From Treponema brennaborense (lineage in GTDB: Bacteria > Spirochaetota > Spirochaetia > Treponematales > Treponemataceae), in the NCBI GenBank assembly GCA_023666275.1, contig JAMPCJ010000002.1:186001-250000 (forward strand): 64,000 bases of DNA. Direction: 5' to 3'. Within the stretch, counting starts at the first letter, position 1; every line of letters starts with the position of its first letter. The notes under the pieces were generated by a model. The model was not told the origin of the DNA. It saw only the letters and a list, made by a program, of their open reading frames with translations, and made no database searches. Below, piece after piece: positions 35,079 through 44,952 of the stretch. The translations under genes and the position numbers were made by a program.

Positions 35079-35881
35079 TTTTGAACATCCCCGTTTTCGC
35101 GGCGGATAATTTTTATCAGATTCACCCGATGACCTTCCATATCCTGCACGATGAAATCGAAATTTTCCCAAGACGCTTTTTCGTATTTGACCGGAATTTT
35201 CCCGAACAAATCGAACACAAATCCGCCGAGCGTATCGAATTCCTCATTCGGAAAAGCGGACTCGATTGTTTTATTCAAATCGTCCAAATTAACGCGGGCG
35301 TCGCAGAGCCACATATTCGGTCCGATATTCAAAATATCGGCGCGCTCATTGTCGAATTCGTCCTGAATATCGCCGACAATTTCTTCTATTATGTCTTCCA
35401 TGCAGGCGATGCCGGAAATTCCGCCGTATTCGTCAATCGCAACGGCAATATGAATGTGCCGCCTTTTGAATTCCCGCAGCAGCGCATTTATCCGCTTCGA
35501 TTCCGGAACAAAATACGGTTTCCGCACGATTTTTTCGAGATCGACCGGTTCATGGCTTGCGAATGTTTTTATCAAATCTTTTACGTACAGCACGCCGATT
35601 ACATTGTCTATGGACTCGCTGTACACGGGGAAGCGGGAATGTCCGCTTTCCGCGATTTTTTCAAGCAATTCATCCTGCGGCGTGCCGACGGACAAAAAAT
35701 CGACATCGATGCGCGGAATCATTACTTCTTTTACGGAAGTTTCGGATAAATCTTCAATGCCGCGAATCATATCCTGTTTTTCTTCATTGAGAATTTCTTC
35801 CTGCAGGCGCACCGAATCGATTTCCGCGGAACGGTTTTTTTCATCTTGTTTTTTGCCGAATATTTTTGTCAGTAAATTCAT
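35075..35881 (-). CDS. CorC/HlyC-type CBS-domain protein
   Basis: 268 aa. Two CBS domains (about 50-175: VMIPRIDVDFLSVGTPQDELLEKI... and VRKPYFVPESKRINALLREFKRR...GGISGIACMEDIIEEIVGDI) followed by the CorC_HlyC C-terminal domain (about 185-262). Lacks the DUF21 membrane part, so it is the cytosolic CorC form, next to ybeY as in many bacteria. Role in ion homeostasis or ribosome maturation follows from the family. Confidence 0.85.
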   Translation of the reverse strand: MNLLTKIFGKKQDEKNRSAEIDSVRLQEEILNEEKQDMIRGIEDLSETSVKEVMIPRIDVDFLSVGTPQDELLEKIAESGHSRFPVYSESIDNVIGVLYVKDLIKTFASHEPVDLEKIVRKPYFVPESKRINALLREFKRRHIHIAVAIDEYGGISGIACMEDIIEEIVGDIQDEFDNERADILNIGPNMWLCDARVNLDDLNKTIESAFPNEEFDTLGGFVFDLFGKIPVKYEKASWENFDFIVQDMEGHRVNLIKIIRRENGDVQK

Positions 35882-35905
35882 GCGATTTCCTTGTGCGATT
35901 CGTAA

Positions 35906-36421
35906 TTATGCTATAATGTTTTCATCCGCGAAGCTGCGCAGAATCGTTTCCTGAAGCGACAGCATTTCGTCCCTGTCCCGATCGCCGCCGCAAGCGGGAT
36001 TTGCTTCATAAGCCGCATCGTCGTTCAGCACCGCCGTGTGATCCATGCCGCTCAAATGCAGTATTCCGTGAATAAGCAGGCGCTTTAATTCCTCGTCCTG
36101 CGGTACGGAAAAATCGGCGGCGTTTTTTTCGAGCATGTCAAGACTGATTACAATGTCGCCCGCGGAAAAACGCACATCGCCGTCATCATCGATATATTCA
36201 TCGCCCTGCTCGAAAGACAATACATCCGTCGGCGCATCGACATTCCGGTACTGCTTGTTTAATTCCGCGATAAAAGGATCACGGCAGAACAGCACAGACA
36301 AATCCCAATTTTCGATTTTCCGAAGCGCAAGCACATTCAAAACAAACGGTTCTATTTTCGCAATCCACTGCGGTTCTTCGCAGTTTTCCGCAGCCGAGAC
36401 CAGTACCGAATTTCCTTTCAT
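35906..36421 (-). CDS. ybeY: Endoribonuclease YbeY
   Basis: 171 aa. Zinc site HGILHLSGMDH (about 124-134) is complete. After it there are about 15 extra residues (TAVLNDDAAYEANPACGG) before DEM. Needed for 16S rRNA 3' maturation and ribosome quality control. Overlaps the pgpH-like stop by four bases. Confidence 0.9.
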   Translation of the reverse strand: MKGNSVLVSAAENCEEPQWIAKIEPFVLNVLALRKIENWDLSVLFCRDPFIAELNKQYRNVDAPTDVLSFEQGDEYIDDDGDVRFSAGDIVISLDMLEKNAADFSVPQDEELKRLLIHGILHLSGMDHTAVLNDDAAYEANPACGGDRDRDEMLSLQETILRSFADENIIA

Positions 36422-38193
36422 TCCGCATCCTTTTCCGCGCGAGTTTTTTTTGCATTGCGGCTTTCTTCCGTTTCCGGCGCATCGGCGGCATCCGCGTTTT
36501 TTTCCGGAATATGATTTTCCGCCGCTTTTGCGGAATCGGCGGGCGGCAGTTCATCGGGATCTTTTTGATTCGGATATTCGATTCGCGAATGATAATAGCC
36601 CGCAAGAATTGTTACAAACGAAGCCTGAATGGTATTTATATCGCGGAACGTTAATCCGGAACCGTCAAGCTGCCCGTGTTCATACTTTGCCATGATAAGC
36701 TGGCGGATAAATTTTTCGAGACGGGACACCGAGGGCTTGTCAAGCGTGCGGCAGGCAGCTTCAACCGTATCAGCCAGCATCACGACGGCAGCTTCCCTGC
36801 TCGACGGAAGATCGCCTATATACGAATATTCTTCCGGAGAGGTATTTTCGTCAAGTTTTTTTGCTTCGTTGTAAAAATACGAAATAACGCTGTTCCCGTG
36901 ATGCTGCGCGATAATATCGATAACTTCCTGCGGGAAATGCATCTGATGCGCTTTCTCGACGCCTTTTTTTACATGCCGGCGGATGACGGACACGGAAAGC
37001 CGCGGATTTATTTCATCATGCTTGTTGCCGCCCGCCTGATTTTCGACAAAATATTCCGGCTGTTCCATTTTGCCGAGATCGTGATAATACGCCCCGACTC
37101 TTGCCAGCAGCGGATTTGCGCCGATGTCGCTGCACGCGCTTTCCGCCAGCGTCGCCACAAGCATGGAATGATTATACGTTCCCGAAGCGGTAAGAAGCAT
37201 CCGCTTCATTATCGGGCTATTTAAATCGGACAAATCCATAAGACGGAATACCGACGCCGTATTCAAAATAGGTTCGAGCGGCGTCATAAAGCCGAGCGCC
37301 AAAATGCCCGAAATAAATCCGTTGAAAGCGATGCCTGCCGCATATAACGGACTGAAAGAATGATGTTCGCTGCTGAAAATAACGCAAAGCGCAAGCATGA
37401 ATACCGCATCAAGCAGCGCAAGCATCAGCGAAGCGATGACAAGATCTATGCGCTTTTCCATTTTGCGGACGATGCGCACCGCCGCGATGCCGGAAGCGAG
37501 TACAAACAGCGCGGGAATCGGATCAAAAGACGATATATATAAAACCGCCAGCGTCATAATCAAGGTCATATACACCGCGTCAAGCGTTCCGAACAAAAGC
37601 GCCGCAAGAATAACAAACAGCGAAGAAGGAATAATTATCGGCAGAGAAAACGGATCCGAAAAAGAAGGAATTTTTATCCCGAATGACACTATCAAATACA
37701 GCAGAACAAATAAAACGGAAATAAAAATCAATTCTTTCAGCGGTATTTTTTTACCGATAACCGGCGGAGAAAACAGAAAAAACGAAAACGCCGAAAGCAG
37801 AATCAAATACAGCATGGAATTGGCAAACGAGCGGTAATCGACATACGAGGGCGTTTCGGACATTTTCTGCAGTTTTGCAAAATCATCTTTTGTTATCGGG
37901 AATCCTTTTCTGATGATTTTTTCGTCCTTTTCTATCGACACAGGATTTTCAACTGTCGGCGGAAGCGTTTTCACCGCGACTATCGTGCGGTCGGCAATTT
38001 GCCCGATTTCGAATTCAGACAGCGGGAATGACAGCACCGTATCGCTGCCCGCTATATCAAAAAAAGAAATCGTCAGTGTGGTTAAAAACGCGGCGGCAAA
38101 AACAGTCAGAATTTTCCAGTTCTCAAACAGCCTGTTTTTTACGGAACTGAAAAGCGCGGTCGGCTGCATAGCATCAGAATCTGTATTACTCAT
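36418..38193 (-). CDS. 7TM-HD (PgpH-like) membrane HD phosphohydrolase
   Basis: 591 aa from ATG 38193. An N-terminal helix, an extracytoplasmic loop, seven transmembrane helices (about 105-320), and a cytoplasmic HDIG domain with YNHSMLVATLAE and YYHDLGKMEQPEYF. The 7TM-HDED/7TM-HD family includes the c-di-AMP phosphodiesterase PgpH, so it probably hydrolyses c-di-AMP. GAGG lies 12 bases before 38193; the ATG at 38211 has none. The gene sits in phoH-pgpH-ybeY-corC order, as in many Gram-positives. Confidence 0.85.
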   Translation of the reverse strand: MSNTDSDAMQPTALFSSVKNRLFENWKILTVFAAAFLTTLTISFFDIAGSDTVLSFPLSEFEIGQIADRTIVAVKTLPPTVENPVSIEKDEKIIRKGFPITKDDFAKLQKMSETPSYVDYRSFANSMLYLILLSAFSFFLFSPPVIGKKIPLKELIFISVLFVLLYLIVSFGIKIPSFSDPFSLPIIIPSSLFVILAALLFGTLDAVYMTLIMTLAVLYISSFDPIPALFVLASGIAAVRIVRKMEKRIDLVIASLMLALLDAVFMLALCVIFSSEHHSFSPLYAAGIAFNGFISGILALGFMTPLEPILNTASVFRLMDLSDLNSPIMKRMLLTASGTYNHSMLVATLAESACSDIGANPLLARVGAYYHDLGKMEQPEYFVENQAGGNKHDEINPRLSVSVIRRHVKKGVEKAHQMHFPQEVIDIIAQHHGNSVISYFYNEAKKLDENTSPEEYSYIGDLPSSREAAVVMLADTVEAACRTLDKPSVSRLEKFIRQLIMAKYEHGQLDGSGLTFRDINTIQASFVTILAGYYHSRIEYPNQKDPDELPPADSAKAAENHIPEKNADAADAPETEESRNAKKTRAEKDAE

Positions 38194-39136
38194 TTGATTT
38201 CGAATCCTCATAGGCTTGTATAATCTTTTTTACGAGCTGATTTCTCACGACATCCGAGTTTTCCATGCGGATAATTTGTATTTCCTCGATTTTTCGAAGA
38301 ATACCCAGCGCATGAATAAGCCCGGAAGGTATGCGTCCGGGAAGATCAGTTTGCGATATATCTCCTGTTATAAACATTTTTACATTATCGCCCATACGCG
38401 TCAAAAACATTTTCATTTGCTCGCGCGTTGTGTTCTGCGCTTCGTCCAAAACGACTGCGCAGTCAGACAATGTCCTGCCGCGCATATACGCCAGCGGAAC
38501 CGTTTCTATTATCCTAGATTCCGTCAATTTGCGCAACAAGCCGGACGGCAGCAAAGTTTCCATAATATCAAACAGCGGCAAAAGATACGGATATATTTTC
38601 TGCTCGAAATCGCCGGGCAGAAAACCGAGATTTTCGCCGGCTTCCACGATAGGCCGCGTTAAGATAAGCCGCTTTGCTTTATGATTCAGAAGCAGGCAAA
38701 GCGCCGCCGCCACGGCAAGAAATGTTTTTCCGCTGCCGGCAGGACCTTCCAAAAATACAAGCTCATGGCGCATCATGGCTTCGACGGCTTTTTTCTGTCC
38801 GAATGTTTTGGGATACACCGATTTATTCCCGCCGGGGATGCATAATTTCAGCGGCGGCACGGAAGTTTCTTCGCAGCCGGCAGCGTTCATCACGGAAAGA
38901 ATCATATCTTTTCCGGGGAATTCTCCCGCCGATATTTCATCCGCAATACGGTCGATAATATATTTGAATTTATCCTGAATATCCGGACGTTCGTCGTCTA
39001 TCGAAAGTTCATTGCCGCGCACAAAAACAGGCGTACCCAAGAATGTTTCGATAAGCTTCAAATTATTGTCATTTGTCCCGCATAAACAGGAAAGCGTTTC
39101 GACATCAGGTACTACAATAGTATACAACGAATTCAT
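38186..39136 (-). CDS. PhoH-like ATPase
   Basis: 316 aa. Walker A EGPAGSGKT (about 130) and VVLDEAQNTTREQMKMFLTRMG (Walker B and sensor) are the PhoH hallmark, with TGDISQTDLP following. N-terminal KH-like part at about 1-70. Likely RNA-related ATPase acting with YbeY. Three bases after fliJ. Confidence 0.92.
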   Translation of the reverse strand: MNSLYTIVVPDVETLSCLCGTNDNNLKLIETFLGTPVFVRGNELSIDDERPDIQDKFKYIIDRIADEISAGEFPGKDMILSVMNAAGCEETSVPPLKLCIPGGNKSVYPKTFGQKKAVEAMMRHELVFLEGPAGSGKTFLAVAAALCLLLNHKAKRLILTRPIVEAGENLGFLPGDFEQKIYPYLLPLFDIMETLLPSGLLRKLTESRIIETVPLAYMRGRTLSDCAVVLDEAQNTTREQMKMFLTRMGDNVKMFITGDISQTDLPGRIPSGLIHALGILRKIEEIQIIRMENSDVVRNQLVKKIIQAYEDSKSNE

Positions 39137-39139
39137 ATT

Positions 39140-39565
39140 TTATCCAGAAAAACGGCCGGTTACTATATCGTCAACCGTATTTTCTTCCTCTTTTGAAAGC
39201 TGTTTTTTATACACCGCAATTTTTTTGTCTTTCAATGAATCAAGCGCTTTCCGCCGGCTTGCCGCATCCGCATACGCCGCGCGTTTTTCTTCCGCAGCGA
39301 GCTCCGCCTGCGCCAGTTCCGACAGCAATTCTTCCCGCCGCGAATCAAGCACCGCAATGTAATTATCTATCGCGATAAGCGCCGCCACATTCGTTTCTCC
39401 GGAACGAAGATTTGCCGAACTTACGCGGCTGCGGGCAATTTCCGACAATTCCCGATTGATGCGGGAAATTTCAGCGACGGACGCTGCAAGCGCTTCTTTT
39501 GCCTCGTTTTCTTCAAATTCGCGTAAATCAAGAATTTTCTGAAGCCGGAACCGGAATTTTTTCAT
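39140..39565 (-). CDS. fliJ: Flagellar export chaperone FliJ
   Basis: 141 aa, almost entirely coiled coil (FRLQKILDLREFEENEAKEALAASVAEISRINREL), as FliJ is. Directly follows fliI by 15 bases. Works with the FliI ATPase and FliH at the export gate. Confidence 0.88.
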   Translation of the reverse strand: MKKFRFRLQKILDLREFEENEAKEALAASVAEISRINRELSEIARSRVSSANLRSGETNVAALIAIDNYIAVLDSRREELLSELAQAELAAEEKRAAYADAASRRKALDSLKDKKIAVYKKQLSKEEENTVDDIVTGRFSG

Positions 39566-39579
39566 GTCTGCGGCGCGCC

Positions 39580-40980
39580 TTATTCGGAATTTTCCTGCGG
39601 CGGGGGCGGCACGGAAACCGAATTGCGCTCCGTTTCCGCATCATTCGCAGCATCCGAAAATTCCGATTCGGGAATATCGACATGCGCCGCTGCGCCGAGC
39701 TTTTTCAGCGTTTCGGAAAGCGGGCAATCTTCGAATTCTTCCTGCGTCAGCAATGCTTCGATATCCTCATGCGCGTCAATCGCGGCGTCAATAGCGGGAT
39801 TGGAACCTTTTTGGTAGGCGCCCACGGAAATCATATCTTCCGCGCCGGCATACGCCGCCATCAAACGGCGCACGGCAGCGCAGGCTTCCTGCGTTTTTTT
39901 GCCGGAAACCCGCTTGGAAAGTCTGCTCACGCTCGCAGGTATATCTATTGCCGGATAGTGATATTCCTGCGCCAAACGGCGGCTCAGCACGATATGCCCG
40001 TCAAGCGTGCCGCGCACTTTATCGGCAATCGGTTCATCCATATCGTCGCCGTCCACAAGCACCGTATAAAACGCGGTTATGGATCCGTGTTTATTGGTGC
40101 CGCTGCGTTCGAGCAGCTTGGGAAGCAAATCAAATACGCTCGGCGGATAGCCGCGCTGCGCCGGCGGTTCCCCTGCAGCAAGACCGATTTCCCGCTGCGC
40201 ATGAGCAAAACGAGTTACCGAATCGAAAAGGAGCATTACGTCCTTCCCTTGATCTCTGAAGTATTCGGCGACCGCCGTTGCCGTATATGCTCCGCGAAGC
40301 CGCGCGACAGACGGCTGATCCGAAGTTGCCGCAACAACGACGGAACGCTTCAATCCGGCTTCGCCTAAATCTCTGTTGATAAAATCCATAACTTCACGGC
40401 CGCGCTCGCCGATCAGCGCAATGACATTGACATCGGCATTTGTATTCCGGGCAATCATGCTCATAAGCGTTGACTTTCCGACTCCGGAACCGGCAAAAAT
40501 TCCCAAGCGCTGACCTTTTGCGACGGCAAGCAGAGAATCGATGGCGCGCACGCCTGTTACAATGCGCTTATTCTGCGGCGTCCGTTCGAGCGGACTGGGA
40601 GCGGGAGCCTGCGCCGGATATTTTTTCGCGGAAGCAATCTCGCCTTTGCCGTCATACGCGTGTCCCGTAGCATCGATTATTCTGCCGAGCAGTTCGTCGC
40701 CGACGGGAATCATCAATCCGGAACCGGAAGCGGTTACTTTGCCGCCGATCTCGATGCCTTTTGTTTCGCCGTAAGCGGTAAGCTGAACAAGCGTTCCGTC
40801 CAGTCCGACTACTTCCGCAAGCACCGAGGCGCCGTCTTTCAGCTGTATCATGCAAATTTCGCCGATTACAGCCTGAGGACCGCGGCTTTCCACAAGCATT
40901 CCCTGAACCCGCGTTACCCTGCCGGTGCAAAGAATCGTTTCGGTATTTTTTATCGTATCAATGTATTTTGAAAACAGCAT
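39580..40980 (-). CDS. fliI: Flagellum-specific ATPase FliI
   Basis: 466 aa. F1-like ATPase with P-loop FAGSGVGKST (about 162-171), VIALIGERGREVMDFI and VMLLFDSVTRFAHAQREIGL, the FliI/YscN signatures. The C-terminus has a Pro/Glu-rich tail (about 440-466). Drives the flagellar protein export. Confidence 0.96.
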   Translation of the reverse strand: MLFSKYIDTIKNTETILCTGRVTRVQGMLVESRGPQAVIGEICMIQLKDGASVLAEVVGLDGTLVQLTAYGETKGIEIGGKVTASGSGLMIPVGDELLGRIIDATGHAYDGKGEIASAKKYPAQAPAPSPLERTPQNKRIVTGVRAIDSLLAVAKGQRLGIFAGSGVGKSTLMSMIARNTNADVNVIALIGERGREVMDFINRDLGEAGLKRSVVVAATSDQPSVARLRGAYTATAVAEYFRDQGKDVMLLFDSVTRFAHAQREIGLAAGEPPAQRGYPPSVFDLLPKLLERSGTNKHGSITAFYTVLVDGDDMDEPIADKVRGTLDGHIVLSRRLAQEYHYPAIDIPASVSRLSKRVSGKKTQEACAAVRRLMAAYAGAEDMISVGAYQKGSNPAIDAAIDAHEDIEALLTQEEFEDCPLSETLKKLGAAAHVDIPESEFSDAANDAETERNSVSVPPPPQENSE

Positions 40981-40985
40981 GTTCG

Positions 40986-41921
40986 TTAAATATCGGAAAC
41001 CGCATCCGACAGTTTTGTCACATTTTTAATGGGAGCGATTTCAAGTATTTTCTGCTCAAGTTCATTCAGCTGGCTTGAAATGCGTGCGTCAATTGCGCCG
41101 AAATCGGTTTCGACAATGCAGCCGCCTTTGCCGACCGTTGTATCTTCCACAACCGTTATATCTTTTACGCTTTCGACAGCTTTAATAAAATCCTGAATAT
41201 GTTCCGAAGTCAGCTTGACATCCGCGAAATTGACGCGCAGCGTTACTTCGCCGCGGCCTTTTACTTTGCGCAGCGCATGGACAATATTGGTCATGACCAC
41301 ATTCCGCTGGCTTTCGGACATTACTTTCACGACTTTCCGCGCCATAAGCAGCACCAATTCGACAATCTGCTGTTCCGTTTCGTCCAGAATTTCGGTGCGC
41401 CGTTCCATCGTTTTTTCGATTACCGTATGAAGCCTGCCGATAAGCCTGTCCGATTCCGTTTTTCCGGCGGCAAAACCGTCTTCGACGCCTTTGTCATATC
41501 CGGCGCGGTACGCATCATCCGATATTTGCTTTGCCTGCTCATCCGCCTTTTTCAAAATATCTTCGGCGTGCGCTTCCGCATCTTTTTTGAACTGTTCCGC
41601 TTTTTCCGAAGCTTCCGTCTGCATCACTTGAATTTGATCGCTTTTCTGGCGGATTTCATCAAATGCGGATTTCTTGGCATCCTGCACGATTTTTTCCGCT
41701 TCCGCTTTTGCTTCGTCAAGAATCCGCTGCTTATCGATTTCCCACTGCTTTTTGAATTCCTCCGCTTCGCGCCGCAAATCCTCGGCTGTCGGCCCTGTAT
41801 ATTCCGGTTCGGCGACTTCCGGATTTTCTTCTTCCGGCGGCGCAAACGAATGAGATAACTGAAGCATTACTTTGTCATTGGTTTTTGTAATTTCCGTCGG
41901 TTTAAAAATAGCTTTTGCCAT
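40986..41921 (-). CDS. fliH: Flagellar assembly protein FliH
   Basis: 311 aa. Long coiled coil in the middle (about 45-130), including Glu/Lys/Ala-rich heptads, then the FliH/V-ATPase E-like C-terminal domain ([20 protein letters not shown]...[21 protein letters not shown]). Binds and regulates FliI. GGAG is nine bases before ATG 41921. Confidence 0.93.
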   Translation of the reverse strand: MAKAIFKPTEITKTNDKVMLQLSHSFAPPEEENPEVAEPEYTGPTAEDLRREAEEFKKQWEIDKQRILDEAKAEAEKIVQDAKKSAFDEIRQKSDQIQVMQTEASEKAEQFKKDAEAHAEDILKKADEQAKQISDDAYRAGYDKGVEDGFAAGKTESDRLIGRLHTVIEKTMERRTEILDETEQQIVELVLLMARKVVKVMSESQRNVVMTNIVHALRKVKGRGEVTLRVNFADVKLTSEHIQDFIKAVESVKDITVVEDTTVGKGGCIVETDFGAIDARISSQLNELEQKILEIAPIKNVTKLSDAVSDI

Positions 41922-41941
41922 ACCGTTTCTCCATTACGCGG

Positions 41942-43003
41942 CTACACGACAAGCTCGTCTTCGCCGGAACGGGCGATAACGATTTCACCGGAATCTTCAA
42001 GCCGTCTGATTGTGGAAACAATTTTCTGCTGGGCTTCTTCCACGTCTTTTAAGCGCACCGGTCCCATAAATTCCATGTCTTCTTTCAGCATGCTTGCCGC
42101 GCGTTTAGACATATTGCGGAATATTTTGTCCTGAACCTCGGTATCGACTGCTTTCAGCGCTTTTGCAAGTTCCTGCGTGTCAACTTCACGCATAACTTTT
42201 TGAATCGCGCGGTCGTCCAGCATGACAATATCCTCGAAAACGAACATGCGCTTTTTGATATCTTCCGCAAGATCGGGATCTTCTTCTTCAAGCGATTCGA
42301 TAATCGACTTTTCCGAAGAACGATCGACCAAGTTCAATATTTCCACGATGCTTTCCACGCCGCCCGCGGTAGCGTAATCTTCGCTTGAAAGCGTTGAAAG
42401 CTTTTTTTCCAGAACGCGCTCTACTTCGCGCAGAACATCGGGAGAAGTTCTGTCCATAAGCGCAATGCGGCGCGCAACCTCGCTTTGAATTTCATCCGGC
42501 AGATTCTGCAAAATAACCGACGCTTTGTTCGGTTCCAAATACGAAAGAATGAGCGCGATTGTCTGCGGATGTTCCTGCTGGATGAAGTTCAAAAGATGCG
42601 CCGGATCCGTTCTGCGGATAAAATCGAACGGACGCACCTGCAGCGAGCTTGTGAGCCGGTTGATTATATCGATTGCTTTTTGGCTTCCGAGTGATTTTTC
42701 CAGCAATTCGCGCGCGTAATCGATGCCGCCCGACGTGATAAAATTCTGGGCTGCCATCAATTCCTGGAATTCTTCGAGAATCGCTTCTTTAAATTCCGCA
42801 TCGACGGTTTCGAGCCGCGCGATTTCAAACGTCAGCGTTTCGATTTCGTCTTCCCGCAAATGCTTGAAAATTTCCGCGGAAAGTTCGGAACCAAGCGATA
42901 CAAGGAAAATCGCGGCTTTCTGGCGTCCGTTCAGGTTCTTATAATCTTTCGGTTTTTTCGATCCGGACGACGCAGCCGGTTTTTTTGACGCGGTTTGGGG
43001 CAT
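41942..43003 (-). CDS. fliG: Flagellar motor switch protein FliG
   Basis: 353 aa. NLNGRQKAAIFLVSLGSELS at the start, EHPQTIALILSYLEPNKASVI in the middle domain, and the C-terminal torque domain (FEDIVMLDDRAIQKVMREVDTQELAKALK). A poly-Lys/Ser N-terminal extension of about 25 residues precedes the conserved part. GGAGGAAT before the ATG. Spirochaetes may carry a second FliG elsewhere. Confidence 0.96.
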   Translation of the reverse strand: MPQTASKKPAASSGSKKPKDYKNLNGRQKAAIFLVSLGSELSAEIFKHLREDEIETLTFEIARLETVDAEFKEAILEEFQELMAAQNFITSGGIDYARELLEKSLGSQKAIDIINRLTSSLQVRPFDFIRRTDPAHLLNFIQQEHPQTIALILSYLEPNKASVILQNLPDEIQSEVARRIALMDRTSPDVLREVERVLEKKLSTLSSEDYATAGGVESIVEILNLVDRSSEKSIIESLEEEDPDLAEDIKKRMFVFEDIVMLDDRAIQKVMREVDTQELAKALKAVDTEVQDKIFRNMSKRAASMLKEDMEFMGPVRLKDVEEAQQKIVSTIRRLEDSGEIVIARSGEDELVV

Positions 43004-43007
43004 AGCT

Positions 43008-44714
43008 TTATTCCTCCGTTAGCCAAGTGCGGATAAGCATCGCGACATCTTCCGGATGCTCTTTCGCCATCGTGATAGCGTTTTCCTGCAGCTCCGCGCG
43101 CCGGCGCTCTTCGACAGACATGGTAACTTCCATGCCCATGTCTTCCGCCTGCGCAAGTACGCGGTCGCGTTCCGCCTGGCTGCGGCGGAGCAGTTCTTCT
43201 TCTCTGAGCCGTCGGCGGCGGTCCAGCTCGCGGCTGATAAACCGGAATATGATGAACGCAAGCAGCACAACGGCAATGCTGAGCAGCACAAGGAATATCG
43301 TCTTTTTTGTCTGCTGGCTGCGGATAAAAGCAAGATCTTCTTCTTCAAACTGTCTTGTTCTGTCAAAACGAATATTATGAACCGAAACGGAATCATTGCG
43401 GCTGCGATTATATCCTATTGCATTCTGCACAAGCCTTGTCGCGTCGGCAAGTTCTTCCGGCGGAATAGGAACGTATTCCCGATCGATCGAACCGTTCGGC
43501 AGCATGACCAGCTGTCCTTTTTCGTCATATTTGCGCCGCCAGGTACCGTCGATATTCACGGAAACGGTGATGCGGTCTATGGACGGACTTTTTTCTTCTT
43601 CTATCTGCTTGGTGTTGACGACTTCGTTCCGTTTTACGCCGGTTTCTTCCGAAGTTCCGTACAAATTGGACATATCGGAATATACCGGCGGATTCTGTCC
43701 CTCGACGCCGGCGGGACCTTCCGGATTATAGCCGGTACCCGTCCATTTTTTGCTGACGGTTTCTGAAGAAAGCGTTATGGACTGCACGAGTTCCGAATCA
43801 TCATACGGCGTATCGGGATTATCCGCCCGTATCACAATAGGGGAATATTCTGTCGCCGCCTCGCGCCGTTTTGACATGTTCATATCGATTTTCACATTTA
43901 AGTCGCGGACACGATCGGATGTGAATGTTTCCTGCAGCGCGGCGAGTACTTTTGCACGGTACTGCATTTCAAGCTGCGCGATAAGCTTCTGTTCCTTCGC
44001 AATAATATCAACGCGCTCTATATCCTGCATTCCCTCGAAATCGTTGAGAATATTTCCCGCGGAATCCGCTATCGTAATGTTTTCTTCACGCAGTCCCTCA
44101 ACGGCTTTTAAAAGCAGCTTTTGAATTCCCTGTATTTTTCTTTTGTTTCCGGCAATATCGCTGCCGGGCTTGGGATAAATGATAACGCTTGCCGTTACCG
44201 GATTTTGATCCGCGGCGAACAGTTCCCGTTCCGGCATGGTAACGACGACGTTCGCTTTATCAACATCGTCAAGCGCTTCGATATGCCGCGTTATCACATC
44301 GGTGATGGATCTGCGCAAATTGACGTTTCTTTCAAAATCCGTAATCGTCCAGCGCTCCGTATCGAACAGCGCCCAGGGATCCATGTTTCCCGGAACAAGA
44401 TCTTCTCTGATGAGGATTGACCTCATGCGCCGCGCCGTTGCCGCATCCTTTACGGAAATGATTCCCGCGGCATTCACGTATGCATCGACATTTTCCTGTG
44501 CAAGGCGGTATACAATATTATCCCGCGCCGTTTCATCCGTTACGGCTACGTTAAACAGCGGAACAGTTGTCGGTCTCGAAGAAAGAGAAAAAACCAAAAT
44601 AATCGCGCCGATGACCGCCGCCGCAATACCGGCAAGAATAAGTTTTTGGACTAAAGTCCATTTCGCCCATAAACCTTTCAGTACGGAAACAAGCTTTTTG
44701 AGCCATTCGTTCAT
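43008..44714 (-). CDS. fliF: Flagellar MS-ring protein FliF
   Basis: 568 aa from ATG 44714 (GGAGG four bases upstream). Two transmembrane helices (about 24-44 and 445-465), YscJ/FliF domain with VAVTDETARDNIVYRLAQENVDAY and the conserved MPERELF...ASVIIYPKPG. Forms the membrane base on which FliG sits. It is the first gene of the fliFGHIJ-phoH unit; about 240 bases of regulatory DNA separate it from the divergent LuxR-type gene. Confidence 0.95.
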   Translation of the reverse strand: MNEWLKKLVSVLKGLWAKWTLVQKLILAGIAAAVIGAIILVFSLSSRPTTVPLFNVAVTDETARDNIVYRLAQENVDAYVNAAGIISVKDAATARRMRSILIREDLVPGNMDPWALFDTERWTITDFERNVNLRRSITDVITRHIEALDDVDKANVVVTMPERELFAADQNPVTASVIIYPKPGSDIAGNKRKIQGIQKLLLKAVEGLREENITIADSAGNILNDFEGMQDIERVDIIAKEQKLIAQLEMQYRAKVLAALQETFTSDRVRDLNVKIDMNMSKRREAATEYSPIVIRADNPDTPYDDSELVQSITLSSETVSKKWTGTGYNPEGPAGVEGQNPPVYSDMSNLYGTSEETGVKRNEVVNTKQIEEEKSPSIDRITVSVNIDGTWRRKYDEKGQLVMLPNGSIDREYVPIPPEELADATRLVQNAIGYNRSRNDSVSVHNIRFDRTRQFEEEDLAFIRSQQTKKTIFLVLLSIAVVLLAFIIFRFISRELDRRRRLREEELLRRSQAERDRVLAQAEDMGMEVTMSVEERRRAELQENAITMAKEHPEDVAMLIRTWLTEE

Positions 44715-44824
44715 CAATCCTCCCGCCAGGAGTGCCCTCCCGTGAACGAACCCGCGGCGCCGCTTCTGCGTTTGCATAAAACGGTGCCGACTGCATAGTT
44801 ATACATATTATATTATACAATAAT

Positions 44825-44844
44825 AACGCATAACAACGCATAAC
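44825..44844. repeat. Two tandem 10-bp direct repeats between fliF and the regulator
   Basis: AACGCATAAC twice in a row (44825-44834, 44835-44844), located next to an AT-rich TATAATATAATA stretch on minus that would act as the fliF promoter -10. Could be a transcription-factor site; no known consensus matched. Confidence 0.5.
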
Positions 44845-44916
44845 CGCAAGTACATAAAAAAAATCGATATGCGCCGTTCGGGAAATCATGACGGTTCATA
44901 TTGACGCTTGGAACGC

Positions 44917-44946
44917 TTGCTTTTTTTCCCGCCGAAAGAATATAGT
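44917..44946 (+). promoter_or_regulatory. Promoter of the LuxR-type gene
   Basis: TTGCTT (44917-44922), 18-base spacer, TATAGT (44941-44946). The ATG at 44953 lies six bases after the -10 box, with no ribosome-binding site, so the message would start at or beside the ATG. Confidence 0.5.
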
Positions 44947-44952
44947 ATTGCC

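Noticed and set aside
35906-36421. YbeY judged defective because of extra residues after the zinc motif
   Set aside because: The three zinc-ligand histidines and the following DEM are kept; extra loop length alone does not indicate loss.
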